Shown here piece after piece: positions 52,321 through 61,717 of a DNA stretch of 64,000 nt; positions within the stretch are counted from its first letter, which is position 1, and every line of letters starts with the position of its first letter. The notes below the pieces were generated by a model. The model did not search any database. It had not been told where the DNA came from and saw nothing but the letters and a program-made list of their open reading frames with translations. The position numbers and the translations under genes are program-made. The stretch is taken from NCBI GenBank assembly GCA_017547245.1, contig JAFYQD010000003.1, positions 62,001 to 126,000 of the forward strand. Reading direction: 5' to 3'. This DNA is from Oscillospiraceae bacterium. Lineage in GTDB: Bacteria > Bacillota > Clostridia > Oscillospirales > Ruminococcaceae.

Positions 52321-53274
52321 ATGGCAGCAGAAAAAATCACAGTTATCGGCGCAGGCAGCGTCGGCTCTACCACAGCGTTTGCTTTGATGCTTAAAAACCT
52401 TGCAGACGAGATTGTTCTGGTGGACATCAACGAAAATAAGGCGTTGGGCGAGGCAATGGATATCCATCAGGGAAGCCCCCTGCTGGCCAAGCCTGTTACC
52501 GTAACCGCCGGCACCTATGAAACTGCCGCAGGCAGCGACATTGTTGTTATCACCTCCGGCATGCCCCGCAAGCCCGGCATGACCCGTCTGGACCTGGCCC
52601 AGACCAACGTGGATGTTATGAAGGACATTGCATCCAAAATTACCAAGACCTGCCCCGATGCTACATACATCATCGTTTCCAACCCTGTTGACATTCTGAC
52701 CTATGTGTTCAACAAGGTTTCGGGCATTCCCGAAGACCGCATCATCGGCAGCGGCACCCTGCTGGATACCGTCCGCCTGCGTGCCCGCATTGCCCAGTAT
52801 CTGTCGGTTTCGCAGAAAAACGTACACGCCTATGTTTTTGGCGAACACGGTGAAACCTCTTTCATCCCCTGGAGCATTGCTGAAGTTTCTACCATCAGCA
52901 TTGCCGACTATAAGAAAAAGATCGAGCTTTACAACGACACCATGATCGATCTGGACTACGACGAAATTTACAATTACATGCGTTCTTCGGGTGCAAAGAT
53001 TATCGAACGCAAGGGCTTTACCAACTATGCCATTGCTGTTTCGGTATGCACCATCTGTGACCACCTGACCGGCGGCGTAAACTCGGTAGATACCCTTTCC
53101 ACCATGCTGCACGGTGAATACGGTCTGGACGATGTTTGCCTGAGCCTGCCTGTGCTGATCGGTGATGACCGTGTACAGGGCCGCATCCTGCCCACCCTGA
53201 CCGAAAAGGAAATGGAGCAGCTGCACGCCAGCGCAAACGCACTGAAGAACATTTTGAATCAGGTTAAGATTTAA
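52321..53274 (+). CDS. malate dehydrogenase-like enzyme of the LDH/MDH family
   Basis: A 317-residue NAD-dependent 2-hydroxyacid dehydrogenase with the Rossmann start [15 protein letters not shown] and catalytic histidine in FGEHGET. Overall it resembles L-lactate dehydrogenases (GSGTLLD block). However, the specificity loop reads [13 protein letters not shown], with Arg83 where LDHs have Gln102 and MDHs have Arg. That, and location directly before fumarase and a fumarate reductase, point to oxaloacetate-to-malate reduction. The ATG at 52321 is preceded by AGGTAAGAAG. Automated tools would probably name it ldh. Confidence 0.75.
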   Translation: MAAEKITVIGAGSVGSTTAFALMLKNLADEIVLVDINENKALGEAMDIHQGSPLLAKPVTVTAGTYETAAGSDIVVITSGMPRKPGMTRLDLAQTNVDVMKDIASKITKTCPDATYIIVSNPVDILTYVFNKVSGIPEDRIIGSGTLLDTVRLRARIAQYLSVSQKNVHAYVFGEHGETSFIPWSIAEVSTISIADYKKKIELYNDTMIDLDYDEIYNYMRSSGAKIIERKGFTNYAIAVSVCTICDHLTGGVNSVDTLSTMLHGEYGLDDVCLSLPVLIGDDRVQGRILPTLTEKEMEQLHASANALKNILNQVKI

Positions 53275-53308
53275 GTTTGAGATAGAGAAGAAACGGAGGA
53301 AGAAAAAC

Positions 53309-54682
53309 ATGGAATACCGCATTGAACGTGACTCGATGGGCGAGATGCAGGTGCCTGCAGACAAGTACTGGGGCGCACAGACCCAGCGCAGCAAGCAGAA
53401 CTTTGTAATCGGCGGCGAAATTATGCCCCGTGAAATTACCCATGCATTCGGCATTTTGAAAAAGGCTGCAGCCATTGCCAACAACAGCATCAAGCCCGAA
53501 AAGATGGATGACAAGCGTCTGGAAGCCATCTGCAAGGCCTGTGACGAAGTGATTGCGGGTCAGCTGAACGACCACTTCCCCCTGGTGGTATGGCAGACCG
53601 GCAGCGGCACCCAGAGCAACATGAATGCCAACGAAGTAATTGCCAACCGTGCCAACGAAATTCTGGGCGAAAAGCTGTGCCATCCCAATGACCACATCAA
53701 CATGTCCCAGTCTTCCAACGATACTTTCCCCACCGCCATGCACATCTCGGCTGTGCTGGCCATCGAAGACGATCTGTTCCCCGCCATCGACCAGCTGATT
53801 GCCACCTTCCGGCGTCTGGAAGAAGAACATGAAGGCGTGGTAAAGACCGGCCGTACCCACCTGCAGGATGCTGTACCCATCAGCTTCCCCCAGGAAATCA
53901 GCGGTTGGCGCAACATGCTGGAAAAGACCCGCGGCCAGCTGGAACTGGCTCTGCCCGGCCTGCGTGAGCTGGCACTGGGCGGCACCGCCGTGGGCACCGG
54001 CCTCAACTGCCCCAAGGGCTTTGCCGAAGAGGTGGCAAAGCAGGTTGCCGACATGACCGGCAAGCCCTTTGTTACCGCCCCCAACAAGTTCCATGCACTG
54101 ACCGCCAAGGATGAACTGGTGTTTGCCCACGGCGCCCTGAAGGCTCTGGCCTGCAACATGATGAAGATTGCCAACGACGTGCGCTGGCTGGCCAGCGGCC
54201 CCCGCGACGGTCTGGGCGAAATCTTCATTCCCGAAAACGAACCCGGCTCTTCCATCATGCCCGGCAAGGTTAACCCCACCCAGTGCGAATCGGCCACCAT
54301 GGTTGCCGTACAGGTTATGGGCAACGACACCGCCGTTGGCATGGCAGCCAGCCAGGGCAACTTTGAACTGAACGTGTTCATGCCCGTACTGATCTACAAC
54401 TTCCTGCAGTCGGTTCGTCTGCTGGCCGATTCCATCCGCAGCTTTGATACCAACTGCGCCTGCGGCATCACCGCCAACCGCGAAAAGATGCACCACAACC
54501 TGTACAACAGCCTGATGCTGGTAACTGCGCTGAACCCCTATATCGGTTACGACAACGCAGCCAAAACCGCCAAGAAGGCTTATAAGGAAAATATCTCGCT
54601 GAAGGAAGCCTGTGTATCGCTGGGATTCCTGACCGAGGAAAAGTTTGACGAAGTATTCAAGCCCGAAGAAATGTGCAAGTAA
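53309..54682 (+). CDS. fumC: class II fumarate hydratase
   Basis: A 457-residue, iron-free fumarase that interconverts malate and fumarate. Signatures are [31 protein letters not shown] and [15 protein letters not shown]; the GKVNPTQCE form separates it from aspartase. Good GGAGGA site. It is followed 13 bp later by hdrB, linking fumarate production to the next genes. Confidence 0.95.
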   Translation: MEYRIERDSMGEMQVPADKYWGAQTQRSKQNFVIGGEIMPREITHAFGILKKAAAIANNSIKPEKMDDKRLEAICKACDEVIAGQLNDHFPLVVWQTGSGTQSNMNANEVIANRANEILGEKLCHPNDHINMSQSSNDTFPTAMHISAVLAIEDDLFPAIDQLIATFRRLEEEHEGVVKTGRTHLQDAVPISFPQEISGWRNMLEKTRGQLELALPGLRELALGGTAVGTGLNCPKGFAEEVAKQVADMTGKPFVTAPNKFHALTAKDELVFAHGALKALACNMMKIANDVRWLASGPRDGLGEIFIPENEPGSSIMPGKVNPTQCESATMVAVQVMGNDTAVGMAASQGNFELNVFMPVLIYNFLQSVRLLADSIRSFDTNCACGITANREKMHHNLYNSLMLVTALNPYIGYDNAAKTAKKAYKENISLKEACVSLGFLTEEKFDEVFKPEEMCK

Positions 54683-54695
54683 AGGAGACCTGGTC

Positions 54696-55481
54696 ATGAC
54701 TTATAGCTATTATCCCGGATGCACGCTGAAAGACCGGGCCAAAGAACTTGACCTGTATGCCCGTGCTTCGGCCAAGGCTTTGGGAATCGAACTGAAGGAA
54801 CTGCCCCAGTGGCAGTGCTGCGGTGCGGTTTATCCTCAGGCTTCGGATGAAATTGCATCCCGACTGTCTTCGGTGCGTGCTTTGATGAACGCTGAAGAAG
54901 GCAAGCTGGTAACCATGTGTTCGGCCTGCCACCATGTCATCAAGCGCACCAACTATGACTGGAACAACGACGAAAACTTCCGCACCAAGGCAACCAACTA
55001 CATGAAGGCCGAAACTGCCTATGACGGCAGCACCCAGGTGCTTCATTTCCTGGAACTGATCCGTGACGAAATCGGCTTTGAAGAACTGGCCAAGCGTGTG
55101 GTTAACCCCCTGAAGGGCCGGAAAATCGGTGCTTTCTATGGCTGCATGCTGCTGCGTCCCGGCAAGGTGCTGGCTTTCGACGATCCCGAAAACCCCACTA
55201 TCATCGAAGATTTTATCCGTGCACTGGGTGCCGAGGCTGTCAGCTTCCCCTACCGCAACGAGTGCTGCGGCGCTTATGTTGCGCTGGAGGACAAGTCGGC
55301 TGCCGTAAACCAGGTTGACCGTGCCCTCCATTCGGCTGCCGCAGCCGGCGTGGAAGAACTGATCACCGCCTGCCCCCTCTGCCGCTATAATCTGGTGGAA
55401 AATGCCGTGAAGGAAACCATGCCTGTTCATTACTTTACCGAACTGCTGGCCGAAGCCCTGGGCGTTAAGGAGGTGCAGTGA
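54696..55481 (+). CDS. hdrB: HdrB-like heterodisulfide reductase subunit B
   Basis: A 261-residue protein with two CCG domains, WQCCGAVYPQ...CSACHH and NECCGAYVAL...CPLCRYN. In methanogen HdrB these cysteines hold two non-cubane 4Fe-4S clusters that split a disulfide. The ATG at 54696 follows AAAGGAGA. It overlaps hdrC. This organism is not expected to have CoM-S-S-CoB, so the partner here may be another disulfide or the fumarate reductase itself (inference). Confidence 0.9.
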   Translation: MTYSYYPGCTLKDRAKELDLYARASAKALGIELKELPQWQCCGAVYPQASDEIASRLSSVRALMNAEEGKLVTMCSACHHVIKRTNYDWNNDENFRTKATNYMKAETAYDGSTQVLHFLELIRDEIGFEELAKRVVNPLKGRKIGAFYGCMLLRPGKVLAFDDPENPTIIEDFIRALGAEAVSFPYRNECCGAYVALEDKSAAVNQVDRALHSAAAAGVEELITACPLCRYNLVENAVKETMPVHYFTELLAEALGVKEVQ

Positions 55482-55873
55482 TGGAAAACAATGTAAAACT
55501 GCTGACCGAAACTGCACTGCGCATCAGCGGTGTTAACCCCCGCAAGTGCATGAAGTGCGGCAAGTGCAGCGGCACCTGCCCCAACTATGACAAGATGGAA
55601 TACCATCCCCACCAGTTTGTGACCATGGTGGACCGCGGCCAGATTGAAAAGCTGATGGAAAGCGATTCGATTTACCAGTGCCTGAGCTGCATGGCCTGTG
55701 TGGAACGCTGCCCCCGCGGCGTGGAACCCGGCAAGCTGGTGGAAGCCGTTCGTCTGCTGAAAATTCGTCAGCAGGGAATGGACCGCAAGGGCCCCATCGA
55801 CATTCCCCCCATGGTGGATGAAAACGTACCCCAGCAGCTGCTGATGGCAGCCATGCGCAAATACAGAAAGTAA
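55481..55873 (+). CDS. hdrC: HdrC-like heterodisulfide reductase subunit C
   Basis: A 130-residue ferredoxin-like protein with two 4Fe-4S motifs, CMKCGKCSGTCP and CLSCMACVERCPRGV, linking HdrA and HdrB electronically. The ATG at 55481 overlaps the hdrB stop (TGATG) and is 7 nt from AAGGAGG; GTG 55478 is a less well spaced alternative. Confidence 0.9.
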   Translation: MENNVKLLTETALRISGVNPRKCMKCGKCSGTCPNYDKMEYHPHQFVTMVDRGQIEKLMESDSIYQCLSCMACVERCPRGVEPGKLVEAVRLLKIRQQGMDRKGPIDIPPMVDENVPQQLLMAAMRKYRK

Positions 55874-55888
55874 GGAGGAAAACCACAG

Positions 55889-57880
55889 ATGCAGAAAATA
55901 GGTGTATTTGTCTGCTGGTGCGGTTCCAACATCGCAGCTACCGTTGATGTTAAGGCCGTTGCCGAGGCAATGAAGAACGAAGACGGCGTGGTGGTTTCCA
56001 CCGACTATCAGTACATGTGCTCGGCCGCAGGCCAGAAGATGATTCAGGATGCCATCCACGAACATCAGCTGGACGGCATTGTTGTCTGCTCCTGCTCGCC
56101 CAGAATGCACGAGGCCACCTTCCGCAAAACTGCCGAAGCCGCCGGCCTCAACCCCTACATGGTAGAAATCGCCAACATCCGCGAGCAGTGCTCCTGGATT
56201 CATAAAGATATTCCCGAAGGCACCGAAAAGGCCATCATTCTGGCACGTTCGGCCATTGCCAAGCTGCGCCACAATATGCCCCTGCAGGCCGGAACCAGCG
56301 CCGTTAAAAAGCGTTGTCTGGTCATTGGCGGCGGCATTGCCGGCATCCAGACCGCACTGGACGTTGCCGACGCAGGCTTTGAAGTTGACATTGTGGAAAA
56401 GCGTCCCACCATCGGCGGCCGTATGGCTCAGCTGGACAAGACCTTCCCCACACTGGACTGCTCGGCCTGTATTCTGACCCCCAAGATGGTAGAGGCCAGC
56501 CAGAGCGAAAAAATCAACATCATCAGCTATGCCGAGGTGGAAAAGGTAAGCGGCTTTGTGGGCAACTTCACCGCCACCATCCGCAAGAAGGCACGCTATG
56601 TTGATGAAGTAAAGTGCACCGGCTGCGGCCTGTGCATGGCCAAGTGCCCCGCCAAAAAGGGCAAGAACGAATTCAACATGGAACTGGACAACCGTCCTGC
56701 CATTTACATTCCCTTTGCTCAGGCCATCCCCAATGTTGCTGTTATTGACCCCGAACAGTGCAACAAGCTGAAGAATGGCAAGTGCGGTTTGTGCGAACGT
56801 GTATGCACCGCCGGCGCCATCAACTATAAGCAGGAAGATGAGCTGATTGAACGTGAATACGGTGCCATTGTGGTGGCCACCGGCTTCCAGCCCATGGATG
56901 TAAACCCCCTGAACGAACTGGGCTATGCCGAAAACGCCGACGTTGTAACCAGTCTGGAACTGGAACGACTGATGAACGCCGCAGGCCCCAGCAAGGGCAC
57001 TCTGCTGCGTCCCAGCGACGGCAAGCACCCCCACACCATTGTGTTTGTACAGTGTGTTGGCAGCCGCTGTGATGAAAACACCAAGCGCGGCAAGCCCTAC
57101 TGCAGCAAGATCTGCTGTATGTACACCGCCAAGCATGCAATGCTTATCCGCGAAAAGTATCCCGACACCGATGTTCATGTGTTCTACATAGATGTGCGTA
57201 CCCCCGGCAAGAACTTTGACGAGTTCTATCGCCGTGCCGTGGAACAGTACGGTGTTGACTACATCAAGGGTCAGGTTGGCAAGATTGCCAACGAAAACGG
57301 CAAGCTGATGGTACAGGGCAGCGACCTGATTAACGGCGAACAGATTACCATTGCCGCCGACCTGGTGGTTCTGGCAACCGCCATCGAGCCCGACCCCACC
57401 GCCCGCAGCATCGGCACCATGCTGACCTCCTCCATGGATACCAACGACTTCTTTACCGAAGCTCACCCCAAGCTGCGCCCCGTGGAATCGCCCACCGCAG
57501 GCATCTTCCTCAGCGGTGTTGCCCAGGGCCCCAAGGATATTCCTGAAACCGTTGCCCAGGCAGGTGCCGCCGCCAGCAAGGTAATTGGTCTGCTGGCCAA
57601 GGACCATCTGGTGACCAACCCCTGCGTGGCCGGCAGCAACGAACTGCTGTGCAACGGCTGCAGCCAGTGTGAAAAGGTTTGCCCCTATGGCGCCATCACC
57701 TATATTGACAAGGAAGTGCGCGGCCCCGGTGTGCGTGAAGTACGCCGTGTCGCTCAGGTTAACCCCGCTGTATGTCAGGGCTGCGGTGCCTGCACCGTAA
57801 CCTGTCCCTCGGGCGCAATGGACCTGAAGGGCTTCTCGAACCAGCAAATTATGGCGGAGGTGGATGCAATATGTCTGTAA
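55889..57880 (+). CDS. hdrA: HdrA-like FAD and iron-sulfur subunit (candidate bifurcating flavoprotein)
   Basis: A 663-residue flavoprotein with the full HdrA layout. An N-terminal domain (FVCWCGSNIA, VVCSCSPRMHEATF) is followed by the FAD Rossmann GGGIAGIQTA from residue 147. Mid-protein ferredoxin motifs are CTGCGLCMAKCP and CGLCERVCTAG. C-terminal motifs are CNGCSQCEKVCP and CQGCGACTVTCP. HdrA is the flavin-based bifurcation site in methanogens. The stop overlaps the next gene by 10 bp. Strong AAGGAGGA site. Confidence 0.92.
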   Translation: MQKIGVFVCWCGSNIAATVDVKAVAEAMKNEDGVVVSTDYQYMCSAAGQKMIQDAIHEHQLDGIVVCSCSPRMHEATFRKTAEAAGLNPYMVEIANIREQCSWIHKDIPEGTEKAIILARSAIAKLRHNMPLQAGTSAVKKRCLVIGGGIAGIQTALDVADAGFEVDIVEKRPTIGGRMAQLDKTFPTLDCSACILTPKMVEASQSEKINIISYAEVEKVSGFVGNFTATIRKKARYVDEVKCTGCGLCMAKCPAKKGKNEFNMELDNRPAIYIPFAQAIPNVAVIDPEQCNKLKNGKCGLCERVCTAGAINYKQEDELIEREYGAIVVATGFQPMDVNPLNELGYAENADVVTSLELERLMNAAGPSKGTLLRPSDGKHPHTIVFVQCVGSRCDENTKRGKPYCSKICCMYTAKHAMLIREKYPDTDVHVFYIDVRTPGKNFDEFYRRAVEQYGVDYIKGQVGKIANENGKLMVQGSDLINGEQITIAADLVVLATAIEPDPTARSIGTMLTSSMDTNDFFTEAHPKLRPVESPTAGIFLSGVAQGPKDIPETVAQAGAAASKVIGLLAKDHLVTNPCVAGSNELLCNGCSQCEKVCPYGAITYIDKEVRGPGVREVRRVAQVNPAVCQGCGACTVTCPSGAMDLKGFSNQQIMAEVDAICL

Positions 57881-58308
57881 ACGAAAAGACCTGGAAACCT
57901 AAAATTGTAGCCTTCTGCTGCAACTGGTGCTCCTATGCGGGTGCCGACCTGGCCGGTTCGGGCAGACTTGCCTATCCTGCCGAAATCAAGATTATCCGTG
58001 TTCCCTGCAGCTGCCGTGTAAACCCCATGTTTATTCTGCGTGCCTTTGAACGCGGTGCCGACGGTGTTATCATCTGCGGCTGCCACCCCGGCGACTGCCA
58101 CTACACCAGCGGCAACTATTATGCCCGCCGCCGCATGACCATGCTGTTCAGCATGCTGGACTTTTTGGGCATTGAACGCGGCCGCACCCGTGTGGAATGG
58201 GTATCGGCTGCCGAAGGTCAGAAGTTTGCCAACACCATGAATGAATTCGCCAAGACCATTACCGAACTGGGCGAGAACAGAAAGTTGGGTGATCTGAGAT
58301 GCAAATGA
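57871..58308 (+). CDS. MvhD/FlxD-like iron-sulfur subunit
   Basis: A 145-residue protein of the MvhD family (FCCNWCSYAGADLAGSGR; CGCHPGDCHYTSGN), which docks on HdrA and holds one 2Fe-2S cluster. It is FlxD of the FlxABCD-HdrABC complexes of sulfate reducers and fermenters. The ATG at 57871 lies inside the hdrA end, with GGAGGTGG upstream. Confidence 0.9.
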   Translation: MSVNEKTWKPKIVAFCCNWCSYAGADLAGSGRLAYPAEIKIIRVPCSCRVNPMFILRAFERGADGVIICGCHPGDCHYTSGNYYARRRMTMLFSMLDFLGIERGRTRVEWVSAAEGQKFANTMNEFAKTITELGENRKLGDLRCK

Positions 58309-59180
58309 TCGCAAACGAACTGAAAAAACGCGCATTGGAACTGTTGGCCGACGGCACCGTAAAGCGTGTGCTGGGCTGGCAGAAGGGCGAATTTGAGCAT
58401 GACTGGTCTCCCGCACTGTTTGAGACTGCCGAGGAGATGAAAGGCTTTGTTTACGGCAAATATGCCGGCGCCAACCTGAGCAAATACTGCCTGAAGCTGA
58501 ACAAGGAAGAAGGCAAAACTCTGGTAATGCTTAAGCCCTGCGACACCTATTCCTTCAACCAGCTGCTGCACGAACACCGCCTGAACCGTGAAAACTTTTA
58601 CATCATCGGTGTGGGCTGCAAGGGTATGGAAGACCAGAACGGTCTGCTGATGAAGTGCACCTGCTGCAAGGGCAAGGTTTTTGAGCTTTCGGATGAAGTG
58701 ATTGACGACGAAGAAAGCCGCCAGCCCATGCCCGAAGTTGACCGCTTTGAACAGGTGGCCAAGCTGGAGCAGATGACCCATCAGGAACGCTTTGAGTTCT
58801 GGAGAAACGAGCTTTCCCGCTGCATCCGCTGCAATGCCTGCCGCAATGTTTGTCCTGCCTGCACCTGTGTAAAGTGTGTATTTGACAACCCCGGTTCCGG
58901 CATTGCCAGCAAGGCCAATGTCACCGATTTTGAGGAAAACATGTTCCACATCATCCGTGCCTACCATGTGGCCGGCCGCTGCACCGACTGCGGCGAATGC
59001 AGCCGTGTTTGCCCCCAGAACATTCCTCTGCATCTGCTTAACCGCAAGTTCATTAAGGACATGAACGAGCTGTACGGCGAATATCAGGCCGGTGAGGGCG
59101 CCGAAGAACGCACCCCCATGACCAGCTACACCCTGGAAGATGTGGAACCCGGCATTGTACACGAAAGGGGGAACGAATGA
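58299..59180 (+). CDS. FlxC-like iron-sulfur protein
   Basis: A 293-residue soluble protein. The N-terminal half resembles the FlxC/anaerobic-sulfite-reductase-A type fold (LVMLKPCDTYSFNQLL). The C-terminal half has two clusters, CIRCNACRNVCPACTC and CTDCGECSRVCPQNIP. Start is uncertain: ATG 58299 or ATG 58305, the latter overlapping the upstream stop (ATGA). The FlxB/FlxC naming is by order and similarity and could be swapped with the next gene. Confidence 0.8.
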   Translation: MQMIANELKKRALELLADGTVKRVLGWQKGEFEHDWSPALFETAEEMKGFVYGKYAGANLSKYCLKLNKEEGKTLVMLKPCDTYSFNQLLHEHRLNRENFYIIGVGCKGMEDQNGLLMKCTCCKGKVFELSDEVIDDEESRQPMPEVDRFEQVAKLEQMTHQERFEFWRNELSRCIRCNACRNVCPACTCVKCVFDNPGSGIASKANVTDFEENMFHIIRAYHVAGRCTDCGECSRVCPQNIPLHLLNRKFIKDMNELYGEYQAGEGAEERTPMTSYTLEDVEPGIVHERGNE

Positions 59181-60193
59181 TGCGCAAGTTTGCTGCCAAC
59201 AAGGTAGAGGACATCATCAAGGCTATCCCCATGCCGGTTTATGCACCCATCGAAGAAAATGGTATGGTGCAGTACGACCGCTTTGAAGAAGGCGCCAAGC
59301 TGAACCTTGACACCTGCAAAACCGAAAAATCCCCCAAGGATTTGCTGTTCCCCCAGTGGGAGGATATGATGCACTTCCGCATGGAAGGAAAGACCATCAG
59401 CATTACCGAGCAGGAACGCTGCAGCCAGGACTATGTGCTGTTTGGCGCCCGTGCCTGTGACCTGAAGGCCTTTGAAGTGCTGGATCGTGTATTTTTGGTG
59501 GATCCTGTGGACACCTATTATGCCGCCCGCCGTGCCCACGGCATTGTTGTGGCACTGGCCTGCGGCGAACCCGAAGACACCTGCTTCTGCGGTGTGTTCG
59601 GCATTGACCCCGCCAACCCCACCGCCGATGTGGTGATGTGGAAGGTAGGGGAGGAGTACTATGCCGAAGCACAGACCAAGCGCGGCGAAGAACTGATGGC
59701 CAACTGGGAAACCCAGGAAGCCGACGCTGCCGCATTGGAACCCGTCAAGGCAGAAATCGGCAAAAAGCTGGCCGAAAAGCCCTTTGCCAACCTGAACCTT
59801 GAAGGTCTGGACGGAGACCACATGATGGAAATGTTCCGTTCCGCACAGTGGAAGAAGCTTTCGATGGCCTGCCTGGGCTGCGGCAGCTGCACCTTTGTCT
59901 GCCCCACCTGCCAGTGCTATGACATCCGCGACTACGACAGCGGCAAGGACATCCAGCGTTACCGCTGCTGGGACTCCTGCATGTACTCCGACTTCACCTT
60001 GATGGCACACGGCACCAACCGTCCCACCCAGGTGGAACGTTACCGCCAGCGCTTTATGCACAAGCTGTGCTATTACCCTGCCAACAACGAAGGACTGTAT
60101 TCCTGTGTGGGCTGCGGCCGCTGTGTGCGCAAGTGCCCCATGAACCTGAATATCGTTAAAGTGATCAAAGCACTTGGGGAGGAGAAGAAATGA
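59177..60193 (+). CDS. FlxB-like iron-sulfur protein
   Basis: A 338-residue soluble protein related to the previous one. The N-terminal domain has RACDLKAFEVLDRVF. Later cysteine motifs CLGCGSCTFVCPTCQC and CVGCGRCVRKCP would hold two 4Fe-4S clusters. Its ATG overlaps the upstream stop (ATGA). The next gene starts in its last codons. It probably carries electrons from FlxA to HdrA. Confidence 0.8.
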   Translation: MMRKFAANKVEDIIKAIPMPVYAPIEENGMVQYDRFEEGAKLNLDTCKTEKSPKDLLFPQWEDMMHFRMEGKTISITEQERCSQDYVLFGARACDLKAFEVLDRVFLVDPVDTYYAARRAHGIVVALACGEPEDTCFCGVFGIDPANPTADVVMWKVGEEYYAEAQTKRGEELMANWETQEADAAALEPVKAEIGKKLAEKPFANLNLEGLDGDHMMEMFRSAQWKKLSMACLGCGSCTFVCPTCQCYDIRDYDSGKDIQRYRCWDSCMYSDFTLMAHGTNRPTQVERYRQRFMHKLCYYPANNEGLYSCVGCGRCVRKCPMNLNIVKVIKALGEEKK

Positions 60194-61023
60194 CAAAGGA
60201 AACTCTGGTACCGGTGCTGGGAGTAGTTACCGACGTTCGGGTAGACACCCCCGACGTAAAAACCTTCCGTGTGAATGCGCTGGATGGCGGCAAGTGCTTT
60301 GAGCACAAGCCCGGCCAGTGCGCCATGCTTTCCATCCCCGGCGTGGGCGAGGCTATGTTCTCCATCACCTCTTCTCCCACCAACAAGGAATACATGGAAT
60401 TTTCCATCAAAAAGTGCGGCTGCCTTACCGACTGGCTGCACCGTATGGAAGTGGGTCAGCAGATTACCATCCGCGGACCCTATGGCAATGCCTTCCCCGT
60501 AGATACCGACCTGAAGGGACAGAGCATTCTGTTTATTGCCGGCGGCATCGGCCTGGCACCCCTGCGTTCGGTCATCAACTATGTTCGCGACAACCGTGCC
60601 GATTACGGCAAGGTAGCCATCGTTTACGGTTCCCGTTCCAAGGATGACCTTGTGGATTATCCCGAAATTGTAAACGAATGGTGTCAGGAAGCCGGTATTG
60701 ACGTATACCTGACCATCGACAATGCCCAGGAAGGCTGGGACGGTCATGTTGGTTTTGTACCCAACTATGTCAGCGAAATCGGCTTTGACCCCAACACCTA
60801 TGGACGTTCGCTGGTCTGCGGCCCTCCCATCATGATCAAGTTTGTGCTGCAGGCGCTGGATAAGCTGGGCTTTGACCACAAGCAGGTTTATACCACCATG
60901 GAACTGCGTATGAAGTGCGGCGTTGGTAAATGCGGCCGCTGCAACATTGGTCACAAGTATGTCTGCAAGGATGGCCCTGTCTTCCGCTATGACGAACTTG
61001 GCGAACTGCCCGATGAGTATTAA
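60190..61023 (+). CDS. FlxA-like FAD/NAD(P)H-binding oxidoreductase subunit
   Basis: A 277-residue ferredoxin-NADP reductase-type protein with an FAD-binding beta-barrel (about 1-100, MFSITSSPTN) and an NAD(P) domain (about 105-225, FIAGGIGLAPLRSV). A C-terminal cluster motif CGVGKCGRCNIGHKYVC follows, as in PyrK and FlxA. It is the likely NADH entry point of the complex. The start overlaps the upstream stop (ATGA). Confidence 0.88.
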   Translation: MTKETLVPVLGVVTDVRVDTPDVKTFRVNALDGGKCFEHKPGQCAMLSIPGVGEAMFSITSSPTNKEYMEFSIKKCGCLTDWLHRMEVGQQITIRGPYGNAFPVDTDLKGQSILFIAGGIGLAPLRSVINYVRDNRADYGKVAIVYGSRSKDDLVDYPEIVNEWCQEAGIDVYLTIDNAQEGWDGHVGFVPNYVSEIGFDPNTYGRSLVCGPPIMIKFVLQALDKLGFDHKQVYTTMELRMKCGVGKCGRCNIGHKYVCKDGPVFRYDELGELPDEY

Positions 61024-61038
61024 TGGAGGGAAACGGAA

Positions 61039-61704
61039 ATGCTGAATGTTTATCTGATGGGCAAGAAATATGAAGTGCCCGAAGGTCTTACCATTATGGG
61101 GGCTATGGAATATGCCGGCTATCAGCTGGTGCGCGGCTGCGGCTGCCGCAACGGCTTCTGCGGTGCCTGTGCCACCATCTACCGCATCAAGGGCGAGCGC
61201 GAACTGAAGGTCGCTCTGGCCTGCCAGACCACCGTACAGGAAGATATGTATGTGGCCACCCTGCCTTTCTTTCCCCTGGAAAAGCAGGTTTATGACATCA
61301 ATGAAGTTAAGGCAGACGCCCAGATTATGATGCAGCTTTACCCCGAGATTTACAGCTGCATTGGCTGCAACGCCTGCACCAACGGCTGCAGCCAGGGTCT
61401 GGATGTTATGCAGTACATTGCCGCTGCCCAGCGTGGTGACTTTGCCACCTGTGCCGAAATCAGCTTTGACTGTGTAATGTGCGGCATTTGTTCTTCCCGC
61501 TGCCCCGCCGGCATCAGCCATCCCCAGGTTGGCGTGCTGGCCCGCCGCATCAACGGCAAATATATTGCACCCGAAGCCAAGCACCTCACCGAACGTGTTA
61601 AGGAGATCCAGGACGGCCTGTGCACCGAGGCCATTGAAGCCATTATGGCCAAGCCCATCAATGAGCTGAAGGAACTCTACAACACCCGTGACATTGAAAA
61701 GTAA
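61039..61704 (+). CDS. fumarate reductase/succinate dehydrogenase iron-sulfur subunit, soluble type
   Basis: A 221-residue FrdB/SdhB-like protein. An N-terminal 2Fe-2S domain has CGCRNGFCGAC and a later Cys in ALACQT. The C-terminal part has CIGCNACTNGCS and CVMCGICSSRCP; the second is a full 4Fe-4S pattern where classical SdhB has a 3Fe-4S motif. It passes electrons to the flavoprotein encoded next. There is no membrane-anchor subunit gene. It begins 15 bp after FlxA with a GGAGGG site. Confidence 0.87.
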   Translation: MLNVYLMGKKYEVPEGLTIMGAMEYAGYQLVRGCGCRNGFCGACATIYRIKGERELKVALACQTTVQEDMYVATLPFFPLEKQVYDINEVKADAQIMMQLYPEIYSCIGCNACTNGCSQGLDVMQYIAAAQRGDFATCAEISFDCVMCGICSSRCPAGISHPQVGVLARRINGKYIAPEAKHLTERVKEIQDGLCTEAIEAIMAKPINELKELYNTRDIEK

Positions 61705-61717
61705 GGAGGCGCAAAGA

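Noticed and set aside
55430-57847. 805-codon open frame antisense to hdrC/hdrA
   Set aside because: The Cys-rich Fe-S motifs are on the plus strand; the antisense frame is Gly/His-rich artefact.
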